This document shows positions 18,357-26,355 of a stretch of DNA of 51,775 nt, piece after piece. A model generated the notes under the pieces. It ran no database searches. It saw only the letters and a list, made by a program, of their open reading frames with translations, and was not told the DNA's origin. Each line of letters opens with the position of its first letter. Positions within the stretch are counted from its first letter, which is position 1. The position numbers were made by a program, and so were the translations under genes. The DNA lies in assembly GCF_017115025.1 (NCBI RefSeq), contig NZ_JABXKM010000227.1:1-51775 (forward strand), written 5' to 3'. The stretch comes from Nostoc sp. NOS(2021) (GTDB lineage Bacteria > Cyanobacteriota > Cyanobacteriia > Cyanobacteriales > Nostocaceae).

Positions 18357-19238
18357 CTACTCTTCTCCCCAAGTTTGCAGTTGCAAATACACTAGTACCA
18401 GCGTCACTGCTAGTAACACCGTCGCTGCTGCTGCTGCATAACCAAAATCAAATTGAGCAAAAGCCTCTTGATAAATGTAGTAAACTAGCAAATTAGTCGA
18501 ATTCAGTGGGCCACCGCCCGTCATCACATAAACTTGCTCAAAACTTCGTAATGTAAAAATCGCGGTAGTGATGATTGCAAATATGACAGTAGGGCGCAAT
18601 CCAGGCAGAGTAATATACCAAAATTGTTGCCAAGCATTTGCTCCATCCAAATCTGCTGCTTCATAACGACTGGGAGGAATTGCTTGCAACCCTGCTAAAA
18701 AAACCACCATATTGAAACCTAATTGTTTCCAAATACTCATAACAATAAGTACCGGCATTGCCCAAAATGTGTCTCCTAGCCAGGGTATGGCTGGAATGCC
18801 AAAAAAATCTAAAAGTCCGTTAACTGGCCCTGATGTTTGGAACAGCCAGCGAAATCCCAAACCGGCTGCCACAAGTGAGATAATTGAAGGTAGAAAATAA
18901 GCACTTCGCAGGATGCCCCGCAAGGGAATGGAGCGGTTTAATAGTACTGCCAATCCCAAGGAGATAACTAAACTGGGAATGATGGTAGCAACAGTAAAAT
19001 AAAAGGTGTTACCCAGAACTTGCCAGAAGTCGGGGTTGAGTAGCAAGCGCCAATAGTTTTTTAAGCCTATCCAATAAGTACCTTTTAATGTGAAACTACC
19101 AGCAGTGAAACTGAGGTAAAACAAATAGGCGATCGGCCAAATGATAAAAACGCCCAGTAAAATCAGTGCTGGTGTAAGAAAAGTCCACGCGGCTACTGTA
19201 TCATTATCCAACCACGACTTAGTATATATTTTTGGCAT
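18357..19238 (-). CDS. Sugar ABC transporter permease (MalF/UgpA type)
   Basis: 293 residues with six hydrophobic helices. The cytoplasmic EAA loop reads YEAADLDGANAWQQFWYITLPGLRP, which docks on an ATPase. This type pairs with a second permease and a solute-binding protein, but neither is next to it; in cyanobacteria such subunits are often scattered. Only 24 bp separate its start from the divergent purN, so the two promoters must overlap the genes. Confidence 0.9.
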   Translation of the reverse strand: MPKIYTKSWLDNDTVAAWTFLTPALILLGVFIIWPIAYLFYLSFTAGSFTLKGTYWIGLKNYWRLLLNPDFWQVLGNTFYFTVATIIPSLVISLGLAVLLNRSIPLRGILRSAYFLPSIISLVAAGLGFRWLFQTSGPVNGLLDFFGIPAIPWLGDTFWAMPVLIVMSIWKQLGFNMVVFLAGLQAIPPSRYEAADLDGANAWQQFWYITLPGLRPTVIFAIITTAIFTLRSFEQVYVMTGGGPLNSTNLLVYYIYQEAFAQFDFGYAAAAATVLLAVTLVLVYLQLQTWGEE

Positions 19239-19262
19239 CTATAATTAACCCTCTTAGCTGTT

Positions 19263-19922
19263 ATGACCCTCCGCCCTGATTCTACCCTTAGCTTGGTTTC
19301 TCCCAGCATTAGCGAGCGCCAACAAGTCGCCCCTTTAAAATTGGGAATTATGGCTTCTGGAAATGGCAGCAATTTTGATGTAGTTGCCCAAGCTATCCAA
19401 GATGGACAGCTAAATGCCCAAATTCAAGTTTTAATTTACAATAACCCCTCGGCGAAAGCAGCCGTAAAAGCAGCTAATAGAGGTGTAGAAGCTGTTTTAT
19501 TAAATCACCGCAACTATCAAAGCCGAGAAGAGTTTGATGAGAAAATTGTGCAGACATTGCGGCACTACGATGTAGATTGGGTGATTTTGGCAGGTTGGAT
19601 GCGATTGTTAACGTCAGTTTTCATTAATGCCTTTCCTGAGAGGATTATTAATATCCATCCTAGTTTGTTACCTAGTTTCAAGGGAATCCATGCTGTAGAA
19701 CAAGCCTTGGCATCTGGGGTAAAAATCACTGGTTGTACAGCACATATCGCTTGTTTAGAAATGGACAGTGGCCCAATATTGATCCAAGCCGCAGTACCAG
19801 TGCTGCCGGATGATACAGCAGAAACACTCCACGCCCGGATTCAAATTCAGGAACATCGGATTTTGCCACTGGCGATCGCTCTGGCAGCTTATTCGTCAAA
19901 AGTTACACTAAGCCTAACGTAA
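19263..19922 (+). CDS. purN: Phosphoribosylglycinamide formyltransferase
   Basis: 219 residues. Transfers a formyl group from 10-formyl-THF to GAR in purine synthesis. GAR/folate-site motifs are KLGIMASGNGSNFD at the N-terminus, IINIHPSLLPSFKG with the catalytic His, and GCTAHIACLEMDSGPI with the catalytic Asp. The N-terminus is about 25 residues longer than in E. coli PurN, so the true start might be further in, though ATG 19263 is the first in frame. Confidence 0.95.
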   Translation: MTLRPDSTLSLVSPSISERQQVAPLKLGIMASGNGSNFDVVAQAIQDGQLNAQIQVLIYNNPSAKAAVKAANRGVEAVLLNHRNYQSREEFDEKIVQTLRHYDVDWVILAGWMRLLTSVFINAFPERIINIHPSLLPSFKGIHAVEQALASGVKITGCTAHIACLEMDSGPILIQAAVPVLPDDTAETLHARIQIQEHRILPLAIALAAYSSKVTLSLT

Positions 19923-20040
19923 AAATACATGATGTTGTTGGCGAATTCGTGAGGGGTCAGACCCATGCTTTTTATACTCGAAAGTCACTATCCCCAATCC
20001 TAAGACAACTATCAATGCTCAACTGAATGCGCCTAGAAAA

Positions 20041-20078
20041 AATAATCTCCTTTAGAAATCTTCTAAAGGGGTATTATT
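20041..20078. terminator. Hairpin downstream of purN
   Basis: Arms AATAATctCCTTTAGAA and TTCTAAAGGggTATTATT pair around ATC. It lies about 120 bp past the purN stop; the T-run is weak, but the A-rich 5' flank and T-rich 3' flank make it bidirectional-looking. A second inverted pair, GTTTGTAGT/ACTACAAAC, is at 20131-20139 and 20184-20192. Confidence 0.45.
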
Positions 20079-20281
20079 TCATATTTACAATAATATAGAT
20101 AGACATAATTAAACATACAAGAAAATCCTAGTTTGTAGTGAGCGATCAATCGCTTCTTCAGATTTATCAGGACTAAAGTCTTGACTACAAACTTTAATTT
20201 ATTTATGCCTAACAAGCAGCAACAATGCGCTGTTCACCGGAGTTATGCCGAGATACCTGATCAGGAAGTTGCAACTGAATT

Positions 20282-21340
20282 TTAAGCTAGAGCTACTACT
20301 GGTTGCTGCCAGCGTCCCACCGCTTTACCAATCACTGCTAATTCTTGCATCAAGTTATCAAAACGGTCTGGTGTCAGAGATTGGGGCCCGTCGGATAAAG
20401 CTTTGGCAGGGTTGGGGTGAACCTCTATCATCAGGGAATCTGTGCCAGCTGCGATCGCAGCCATTGCCATTGAAGGCACAAACTCAGACCAACCTGTACC
20501 GTGGCTGGGGTCAATCATGATTGGCAGGTGAGTCAGCTTTCGCAACACTGGCACTACTGATAAATCCAGGGTATTTCGCGTATACTGGCGGTCAAAGGTG
20601 CGTATTCCCCGTTCACACAAGATTACATTGGGATTGCCAGCTGCCAAAATATACTCGGCTGCCATCAACCAATCTTCAATAGTAGCCGCCATTCCCCGCT
20701 TCAAGAGAACTGGTTTCGCCTGCGCTCCCACTTTTTTGAGCAAGGAGAAATTCTGCATATTTCTTGCCCCCACCTGGATTACGTCAGCAATTTGGGCAAT
20801 TTTATCCAGGTCGGCGGCATCCATTACTTCTGTAATAATACCTAGTCCGCTGACTTCCCGCGCCCTTGCCAATAAATCCAAAGCACTCTCGCCGTGTCCT
20901 TGGAAGGCGTAAGGTGAAGTCCGGGGTTTGTATGCTCCTCCGCGCAAAAATGTGGCTCCAGCCGTCTTGACGCGCCGCGCTGTCTCCACAATCATTTCTT
21001 CATTTTCTACGGAGCAGGGGCCGGCAACGACTACCAAAGGGTGGTGTTCACCAAATACCACCGCTCCATTGGGAGTATTAACCACCACTTCCGAAGCTTC
21101 GCCGTGGCGGTACTGGCGGCTGGCGCGTTTGTAAGGCTGCTCTACCCGCAACACCTGCTCAATCCAGGGGCTAAGTTCCTGAATTTGTAGTGGATCTAAG
21201 CTGGCGGTTTCACCTACTACACCAATGACTACTTTGTGTTGACCAACAATTTTTTCTGGAGTTAGCCCCCAGCTAATTAGTTCCTCATCAATGCGGTTTA
21301 TTTCCGCCTCTGGGGAACCACTTTTCATTACTATAATCAT
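20282..21340 (-). CDS. aroF: 3-deoxy-7-phosphoheptulonate synthase (DAHP synthase, class I-beta)
   Basis: 352 residues. First step of the shikimate pathway, joining PEP and erythrose-4-phosphate. The N-terminal ~75 residues form the ferredoxin-like regulatory domain of type I-beta enzymes (MIIVMKSGSPEAEINRI). The barrel follows: VVAGPCSVEN, the PEP site GGAYKPRTSPYAFQG, VQVGARNMQN, LLKRGM, and the metal/substrate segment IDPSHGTGW. Stand-alone, cytosolic, likely feedback-regulated through the N-terminal domain. Confidence 0.95.
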   Translation of the reverse strand: MIIVMKSGSPEAEINRIDEELISWGLTPEKIVGQHKVVIGVVGETASLDPLQIQELSPWIEQVLRVEQPYKRASRQYRHGEASEVVVNTPNGAVVFGEHHPLVVVAGPCSVENEEMIVETARRVKTAGATFLRGGAYKPRTSPYAFQGHGESALDLLARAREVSGLGIITEVMDAADLDKIAQIADVIQVGARNMQNFSLLKKVGAQAKPVLLKRGMAATIEDWLMAAEYILAAGNPNVILCERGIRTFDRQYTRNTLDLSVVPVLRKLTHLPIMIDPSHGTGWSEFVPSMAMAAIAAGTDSLMIEVHPNPAKALSDGPQSLTPDRFDNLMQELAVIGKAVGRWQQPVVALA

Positions 21341-21536
21341 CTGAAAGTTCCTGATTAATTGAGTAAAATTTTCTGTAAACGGGTTAATTTTATTGTTGTC
21401 TATTGGTCTAATTACGAATAGTTAAAAATAAAATTTATTTACAAAATAAATAGACAAAACATAGCGCTCAGTCAGTAGTTTTACTACTAAATAACTGGAT
21501 ATGGGGTATAAAAAGGATTAGATAATTTTAATTAGT

Positions 21537-21570
21537 AATGTTGAAGTTATAAAATTTCAACTTCAACATT
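21537..21570. terminator. Hairpin between PAM68 and aroF genes
   Basis: Perfect 12-bp arms, AATGTTGAAGTT (21537-21548) and AACTTCAACATT (21559-21570), in an AT-rich gap. It lies downstream of the rpsO-PAM68 transcript (minus strand) and may end it, although the following T-run is short. Confidence 0.4.
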
Positions 21571-21622
21571 CACTTCTTCATTTACCCAATATCGCAGTTA
21601 CGTAATACCTGAGCGCCGTTCA

Positions 21623-22093
21623 TTAAGAGTTTTTTTGCCGAGTTTCGCGCCAAACTGCCACCATTCGTCCCCAATTGGTGTTGAACTCACCCAAACCCAG
21701 CAAACTTCCGACTCTTTCTTCATCCCAAGAGGCAGAGAGAACGCCATAAGTTATCCCTAAGACTCCCAAACCAAATAATCCCATGTTCACCAATAACACG
21801 GCGATGGGAGGTAGTTGGATGTCGGAGTAGATAGCAAGCAGATAGCTGACAACTAGGGTGCTAATGCCCAAAGCTGTTGGTACACCACAGAACCCAGCTA
21901 CCCGTCGGATCATCCGCTGGCTGACTACTTGGGGAATAGTCATCTCTTTTTTGGTGTAACGCGTCCTTCTATCAGCCTGTTTGCCAGATTCTTGTGACTG
22001 TGCTGCTGGTTTACTTTGACTTTTTGCGGGTTTTTGGCGCTTTTTGTTTGGTTCAAAGGGCAAGCGACTGCGTTCAGATTCTTCAGCAGACAT
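21623..22093 (-). CDS. PAM68-family photosystem assembly protein
   Basis: 156 residues (DUF3464). The N-terminal ~50 residues are basic and low-complexity (KKRQKPAKSQSKPAAQSQ), then PQVVSQRMIRRVAGFCGVPTALG leads into two membrane helices, ending in WDEERVGSLLGLGEFNTNW. In plants and cyanobacteria PAM68 proteins act in photosystem II (and ribosome-associated) assembly in the thylakoid membrane. It starts 12 bp after rpsO, an arrangement that fits co-transcription with a ribosomal gene. Confidence 0.88.
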   Translation of the reverse strand: MSAEESERSRLPFEPNKKRQKPAKSQSKPAAQSQESGKQADRRTRYTKKEMTIPQVVSQRMIRRVAGFCGVPTALGISTLVVSYLLAIYSDIQLPPIAVLLVNMGLFGLGVLGITYGVLSASWDEERVGSLLGLGEFNTNWGRMVAVWRETRQKNS

Positions 22094-22105
22094 AAGCGGT
22101 AGTCC

Positions 22106-22375
22106 CTATCCACGAATACCGAGGCGAGCAATCAAAGCTTGATACTTTTCCCGACTTTCCTGCGATATATAGGCTAGAAGACGCTTGCGCTGACCAATTA
22201 GCTTCAACAGTCCCCGCCGGGAAGAATGGTCTTTTTTATTTGCCTGAAGATGTTCGCTGAGGCGGTTAATGCGCTCAGTTAGCATGGCAACTTGGACATC
22301 GGCCGAACCAGTGTCGGTTTCGTGAACTTGGTAGTTGGAAATTATTTCTTGTTTCCGCAGTTGCGTCAGAGCCAT
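22106..22375 (-). CDS. rpsO: 30S ribosomal protein S15
   Basis: 89 residues from ATG 22375 ([12 protein letters not shown]), the standard length. The longer in-frame start at 22423 adds 16 residues not found in the family. Signature elements are [19 protein letters not shown], the 16S-binding [16 protein letters not shown] and the C-terminal RKRLLAYI. First gene of an rpsO-PAM68 pair. Confidence 0.97.
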   Translation of the reverse strand: MALTQLRKQEIISNYQVHETDTGSADVQVAMLTERINRLSEHLQANKKDHSSRRGLLKLIGQRKRLLAYISQESREKYQALIARLGIRG

Positions 22376-22816
22376 GATCGATTCAATTTCTAGTTTTTCT
22401 AAATGTATGCAGCAGTCTCCCATAATATCACAGCCCTCAAGCTGGATGTGGAATCATCTTTACTGCTACGACTTGCACTTTAGGAGACTAAGTAAGTCAG
22501 GAGCCAGACTCCAGTATCTTCTGGTAGTAGACGCGGTGAATATAATCCATAACTAATTGTATTTGCAGCTGCAACCGCTTCACAATGCTATACCTGCCGG
22601 AATCCTGCTATTGCGATGTTCACAGGAATTTATGGACGCTATTAAGTTTTGTAAATTTTGTTGCGCTTCAATTATAGTCTCAACGTCAGGGTGAGAATGC
22701 ATTACCCAATAAGACACCAAGGGTTATCGTAAATCAAAGGGTTTAAGACCCCAACAATACAGGTAGCGTTATTTTCAGTCGCGGTTTAAATAAGAGTCTG
22801 AAAATGTCTTTAATTT

Positions 22817-22885
22817 TGAATTTTGTTAGCGTAGCGTAAAGCCTTCGGCATAGCTTCGCTTAGAGCGAGTCTGCGAGCGTCATTT
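22817..22885. repeat. Dispersed GC-rich repeat block
   Basis: TGTTAGCGTAGCGTAAAGCC followed by GCGAGTCTGCGAGCGTC and then TTTTGAATTTTGAATTG heptad-like text. The words GTTAGCG and GCGAGTC/CGCGAGCGTC recur at 45175-45205, showing the same family. Confidence 0.55.
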
Positions 22886-23003
22886 TGAATTTTGAATTGT
22901 TAATGTCTTTCCTGATGATATTTCACTATTCACGTTGCGATTTAAGCTAGCCTTCCCGGTGGGTAACTGCAAGTTGAAAATTAGACATAGGAGTGAAAAT
23001 GGC

Positions 23004-23031
23004 GTAGGCACAATTCATGAATTGTGCCTAC
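23004..23031. repeat. 28-bp perfect palindrome, variant copy
   Basis: GTAGGCACAATTCA and its exact reverse complement. The central AATTCATGAATT is the same as in the copies at 13533 and 14271, but the G/C arms changed in a compensatory way, keeping the palindrome perfect. Confidence 0.8.
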
Positions 23032-23071
23032 CAAGGATTTCGGGCAACGCATAATTAATTTCACCAGATGT

Positions 23072-23261
23072 CTATTTGGGAAGCGATTCCCAAAACTTCT
23101 TGATCCAGCTAAAGGCGATCGCGTAGTGCGTTCGCTTCATTTTTTGCAGGGCAGCCGCGATCGCGCTGTAGGGAATATTGCGCTGAAATTGATCAAATTT
23201 ACCAGAGATAAAAGCGATCCTCTGCATTTTTCGCCATCAGTTTCAGAATGATATCTGAAAC
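23072..23261 (-). pseudogene. Relic of a serine/threonine multi-sensor kinase
   Basis: One frame reads VSDIILKLMAKNAEDRF then a TGG-TAA stop. Another frame directly continues AFISGKFDQFQRNIPYSAIA before drifting to a stop at 23072. Both phrases match the conserved junction between the protein-kinase domain and the AAA-like domain of the very large cyanobacterial Ser/Thr-kinase/histidine-kinase fusions (xxSDIIMKLLAKTAEDRY ... QFQRNIPYSAI). Only about 60 codons in two frames survive. Confidence 0.5.
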
Positions 23262-23286
23262 TGGTTTGGGAATTGTTGCATCCCGT

Positions 23287-24855
23287 TTAAATCACAAATG
23301 GTTCAAGTTCGCTATTATACCACTCATCTTCAACACGTTCCGCGATCAGTGGTCTAATGATAAACTTGGGTGGGCTACCATCCAGAACATCAATCCGCAC
23401 ACATGAGTAAGGCAGTCGGTTCTGGAGATTGTAATCATGACGACCCACAAAAAGCATTGAATCTGCAACTTTTCGAGTGGGTTTACCTGCAATTTCCGCA
23501 AAAGTTTCCATCAATTCAGTCCCCTCTCGCCGTTGATAGCGGGGACGATGACCACTACCACCAGAGATAATACAGTTAATGTGGGAGTCAGCAAATCCGG
23601 TATCAGTTGTGCAAAGATGCTCGAAACAGTGAGCGTGACCATTTAAAATCAAATCGACTATGGGACGCTCTTTAATTAGAGAACCAAGAGTTTGTGCGAC
23701 TTGTTCAAACACCCAGCGCAAGCGGTGGCGAATCGCCAAGGTTTGTGCCTGATCCCACTTAGTAGCTTCTGTGACGTAGGGTGGATGGTGGAAAAAGATT
23801 ACACGTCCGCGCACCTGGGAAGTGTTCCAAGATTCGATTAGTCTGCTTCGCAACCATTCAAGTTGTTCAAAGTCGATCGCAGGCATTTTCTCAGATGCCA
23901 ATTGTTTTTCAATGTCGATTTTGATCTCATTTATTTGGTCTAATTTAGCACTAAGCTCATCAAGTTGTTCTGCGTCGGTGGGTTTATCTGGGTTGAGTTC
24001 ATCGCATATTCCCAAAATCTGCAATTCTTCTTGATCTATTTCCTGGCGACGCTTTTGCAATTCCCGGCGGTAAATTTCCCCCTCTTGAGTTGCAGGTAGG
24101 GGTGATGGTGTATTAAAGGTATTAGAATCTAAAGCGAAAAAATCAATCCCGCCGTAACGGAAAGTGTAATAACGATTGGGTAAGCGGGTAAAATGTCCAG
24201 GTTCGTAACGCAAACAGCGCCCTGTGTCAGTCTTAGCAGTATAGTGTTGATCTAAATGACGTTCTAATTCTGGGGAAGCGATCGCCCCTGTATAATCCAA
24301 AAACGCCCGTGCATAGGCATTACCTTGATACGATCCATGCCAGCCAATCTCGATATCTTTGTAGCGCAACAGGCGACGTAGTGACGATGTTGTTCCAGTA
24401 AATAAACGGTACATCAACGGCACATCGTAGTAATCATGATTACCAAGTACTGGCAAGAATGGCAGATTAAACACCATGCGATCGTAAAGAATGCCTTTCG
24501 GGTTGTCGCCACCGACAAGAAATTCGCGGTAAGGCTCAATAAAGTTTGTCGAGTAATATTCTTGGGAACCCACCACATAAATTACATCGCCTGTATGCAA
24601 CACAAAACTGCAATCATCGTGGTGAGTCAGCATCAATTCGGCAACTTTTCGTTGGGGGTGGTGTCGAGAATGGGATTTCGTGCCGGAATCACCGATAACC
24701 ATAAACGAAAATTCTGGACTATCCTGCCTGCGATCGTCAATCACCATGCTGGTTTGGTCAATTCCCCGTTGCACAAAACTTGGATGCATCCACCGCACCC
24801 GTTCCTTCATCTTTTGAATTTTTACAGGAATCGGTGGATCGGAAATCAATTTCAT
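23287..24855 (-). CDS. Metallophosphoesterase (calcineurin-like)
   Basis: 522 residues, cytosolic by sequence (no signal peptide). The five dimetal motifs are readable in order: VIGDSG, HTGDVIY, LGNHDYY, FFHHPPY and LNGHAHCFEH. A region at about 265-330, rich in Glu/Gln/Lys (KRRQEIDQEELQIL, KLDQINEIKIDIEKQL), probably forms a coiled-coil insertion between metal motifs III and IV. Phosphatase of unknown substrate. Isolated gene. Confidence 0.9.
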   Translation of the reverse strand: MKLISDPPIPVKIQKMKERVRWMHPSFVQRGIDQTSMVIDDRRQDSPEFSFMVIGDSGTKSHSRHHPQRKVAELMLTHHDDCSFVLHTGDVIYVVGSQEYYSTNFIEPYREFLVGGDNPKGILYDRMVFNLPFLPVLGNHDYYDVPLMYRLFTGTTSSLRRLLRYKDIEIGWHGSYQGNAYARAFLDYTGAIASPELERHLDQHYTAKTDTGRCLRYEPGHFTRLPNRYYTFRYGGIDFFALDSNTFNTPSPLPATQEGEIYRRELQKRRQEIDQEELQILGICDELNPDKPTDAEQLDELSAKLDQINEIKIDIEKQLASEKMPAIDFEQLEWLRSRLIESWNTSQVRGRVIFFHHPPYVTEATKWDQAQTLAIRHRLRWVFEQVAQTLGSLIKERPIVDLILNGHAHCFEHLCTTDTGFADSHINCIISGGSGHRPRYQRREGTELMETFAEIAGKPTRKVADSMLFVGRHDYNLQNRLPYSCVRIDVLDGSPPKFIIRPLIAERVEDEWYNSELEPFVI

Positions 24856-25144
24856 GGCTGATAACTCTTGAATGCCTAACGCACATGCCGATTGTAACGA
24901 GATAATAAGGGTTTTATTTTAAATCTCGTTTCTAGACACTGCTAAACACAAAGTTTCTCTTAGTGCCTTTGCACTTTAGCGTCAAATTTACTACTCATAA
25001 ATGTATTACAAACATAAGTAGTCTACCTTCAAGCCGAAACGGTCTACATTTAAACAACTAAGCGAGATAATAAAGGGCGATCGCACTTGGACAATCTTAT
25101 GAATCACCCCAACTACTCAAAAATTCCACTTGATTCTGCATATT

Positions 25145-25458
25145 TTATGCTGGTTTAGGCGCAATTAACTTTAGCAAGCGGCGCATTTGTTCGCCTACGG
25201 AGTAACCTGGCTGTGCCAAAATAATTCCTGCATGGAACTCTCCACGTTCCAACAAAGTCGTATGCAACTGATAAAAATCCTTAAGATTAAAGCTGTAAAT
25301 TACTCGCTGATTCTCTAATGCCCAATTCAATTGTTCTTCGTCACTCCGAGATAGCATTCCCGCTTCAGCAACAGTAATCACATCTACACTACGAGCGCGT
25401 AAAGCTGAATAAAGCTTATGACTGCATCCTCATCTAGGTACAAACGAATATTGCTCAT
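25145..25458 (-). pseudogene. DUF5615 PIN-like toxin gene with a frameshift
   Basis: The start MSNIRLYLDEDAV (ATG 25456-25458) is the typical N-terminus of DUF5615 proteins, with the catalytic acidic residues DED. Near 25415 the frame shifts by one base: the continuation KLYSALRARSVDVITVAEAG...EEQLNWALENQRVIYSFN runs in another frame to the stop at 25145. The intact protein would be about 105 residues. DUF5615 proteins pair with DUF433 antitoxin-like proteins, whose gene lies upstream. A sequencing error could also cause this. Confidence 0.7.
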
Positions 25459-25462
25459 TAGG

Positions 25463-25586
25463 AACGTGGATTAAATAAAATGCAAAACTTCATTCTGTCT
25501 CTAGCTTCCCTCTCCAATATATCGGAGAGGGATTGAGGGTGAGGTAAGCCAGGGACATAAATTGGATGTTATTTAATTCTTATTCC
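25463..25586 (+). repeat. 124-bp dispersed element, copy A
   Basis: Runs from AACGTGGATTAAATAAAATG to GTTATTTAATTCTTATTCC with the hairpin CCCTCTCC...GGAGAGGG in its middle. A near-identical copy of the same length lies at 45350-45473 in the opposite orientation. ATTAAATAA near one end and TTATTTAAT near the other form subterminal inverted repeats. This copy fills the gap between the DUF433 stop and the DUF5615 start. Confidence 0.8.
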
Positions 25587-25898
25587 TTATTGAATCTGAA
25601 CTTTCTTTGCGTGTAGTGCTGCTAATCGTTCATACTCTGCTTGTTCTGATGCTAAATCAGCCTCAATTTCCTCTCGGTTCGCGTGATAGTAGGTTAGTGC
25701 TGCATAAATCTGTACTAAGGTTAGATGATCCAGATCAGCTGCAATTTCTTCTGCGTTGTCACCTTGTTTATATAAAGCAGCTATGCGACGGACTGATGTA
25801 CCTGTCCCCGCGATAATAGGACGACCCGCACGCAGTTTAGGATTTCTTGTGATTAGTGTACCGATATCGGTAATAGTCGCCAAAACTTCTTCTCCCAA
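25587..25898 (-). CDS. DUF433 antitoxin-like protein
   Basis: Up to 103 residues. The DUF433 helix-turn-helix-like domain reads TDIGTLITRNPKLRAGRPIIAGTGTSVRRIAALYKQG, then AEEIAADLDHLTLVQIYAALTYYHANREEIEADL, which is diagnostic. The frame opens at a TTG (25898); the next TTG at 25883 (LATITDIG) fits the family length and has GGGAG upstream, so I favour it. Partner of the broken DUF5615 gene downstream, from which it is now separated by copy A of the 124-bp element. Confidence 0.85.
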   Translation of the reverse strand: MGEEVLATITDIGTLITRNPKLRAGRPIIAGTGTSVRRIAALYKQGDNAEEIAADLDHLTLVQIYAALTYYHANREEIEADLASEQAEYERLAALHAKKVQIQ

Positions 25899-25932
25899 AT
25901 GTCTTACACTAACTATTATTGTATGGGCTTGT

Positions 25933-26058
25933 ATTGCTACTAAGCTGATTAAATCTGCATTTCGTAAAGCCTACGTTGAACAATATCATAGAGAACCACC
26001 CCAAGTAACCGCTCAAGCTTTTACTGCCTTACAAGTATTTAACCGAACTGTATTGCGT
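25933..26058 (+). pseudogene. Fragment of a branched-chain/urea-type periplasmic ligand-binding protein
   Basis: Encodes KLIKSAFRKAYVEQYHREPPQ then VTAQAFTALQVFN, matching the late part of periplasmic binding-protein family 6 members (typically F..AY...Y...P....A...D.). No start, no flanking domain, no downstream transporter genes, so it is a relic about 40 codons long. It sits directly upstream of the sbpA region. Confidence 0.45.
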
Positions 26059-26310
26059 GTAGTTGCGGTTTCTAATCGCCCTTTTAACGTTAAGTTGACT
26101 ATTTGGTATTACTCATCACATATTTTTTGGCAACTATATGTATTGATATTACCGAATTTTTTCGCTTCACAGTAGAAACAAGCCGTATTTTTCAAATGCC
26201 TTGATAAATTCAGATTTATTTGCTACTTTCGACCATCAACTACTCACTAAGTAAAAAAAATTAAAGCCAGATGATAAATATTATTCTATATATCCTATAA
26301 TCCTTATAAT

Positions 26311-26336
26311 TACGGTATTCGCCTAGAAATACCGTA
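26311..26336. promoter_or_regulatory. Inverted repeat, candidate operator (site 2)
   Basis: TACGGTATT (26311-26319) and AATACCGTA (26328-26336) form perfect arms; in core form this is TACGGTA-N12-TACCGTA, the same sequence and spacing as at 4292-4317. It ends 19 bp before the sbpA ATG, where a bound protein would block the ribosome-binding/promoter area or mark a start site. Regulator unknown. Confidence 0.6.
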
Positions 26337-26355
26337 GATTTAGGGGTGAATTCTG

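Larger units (their letters stand above)
22424..23286. other. 860-bp gene-poor region with repeats and a kinase relic
   Basis: Holds the rpsO promoter side, a dispersed repeat block (22817-22885), the variant palindrome (23004-23031) and a degraded kinase fragment (23072-23261). No intact gene seen. Confidence 0.55.

Noticed and set aside
23024-23251. 75-codon open frame on the plus strand
   Set aside because: It is antisense to the kinase relic and includes part of the palindrome.
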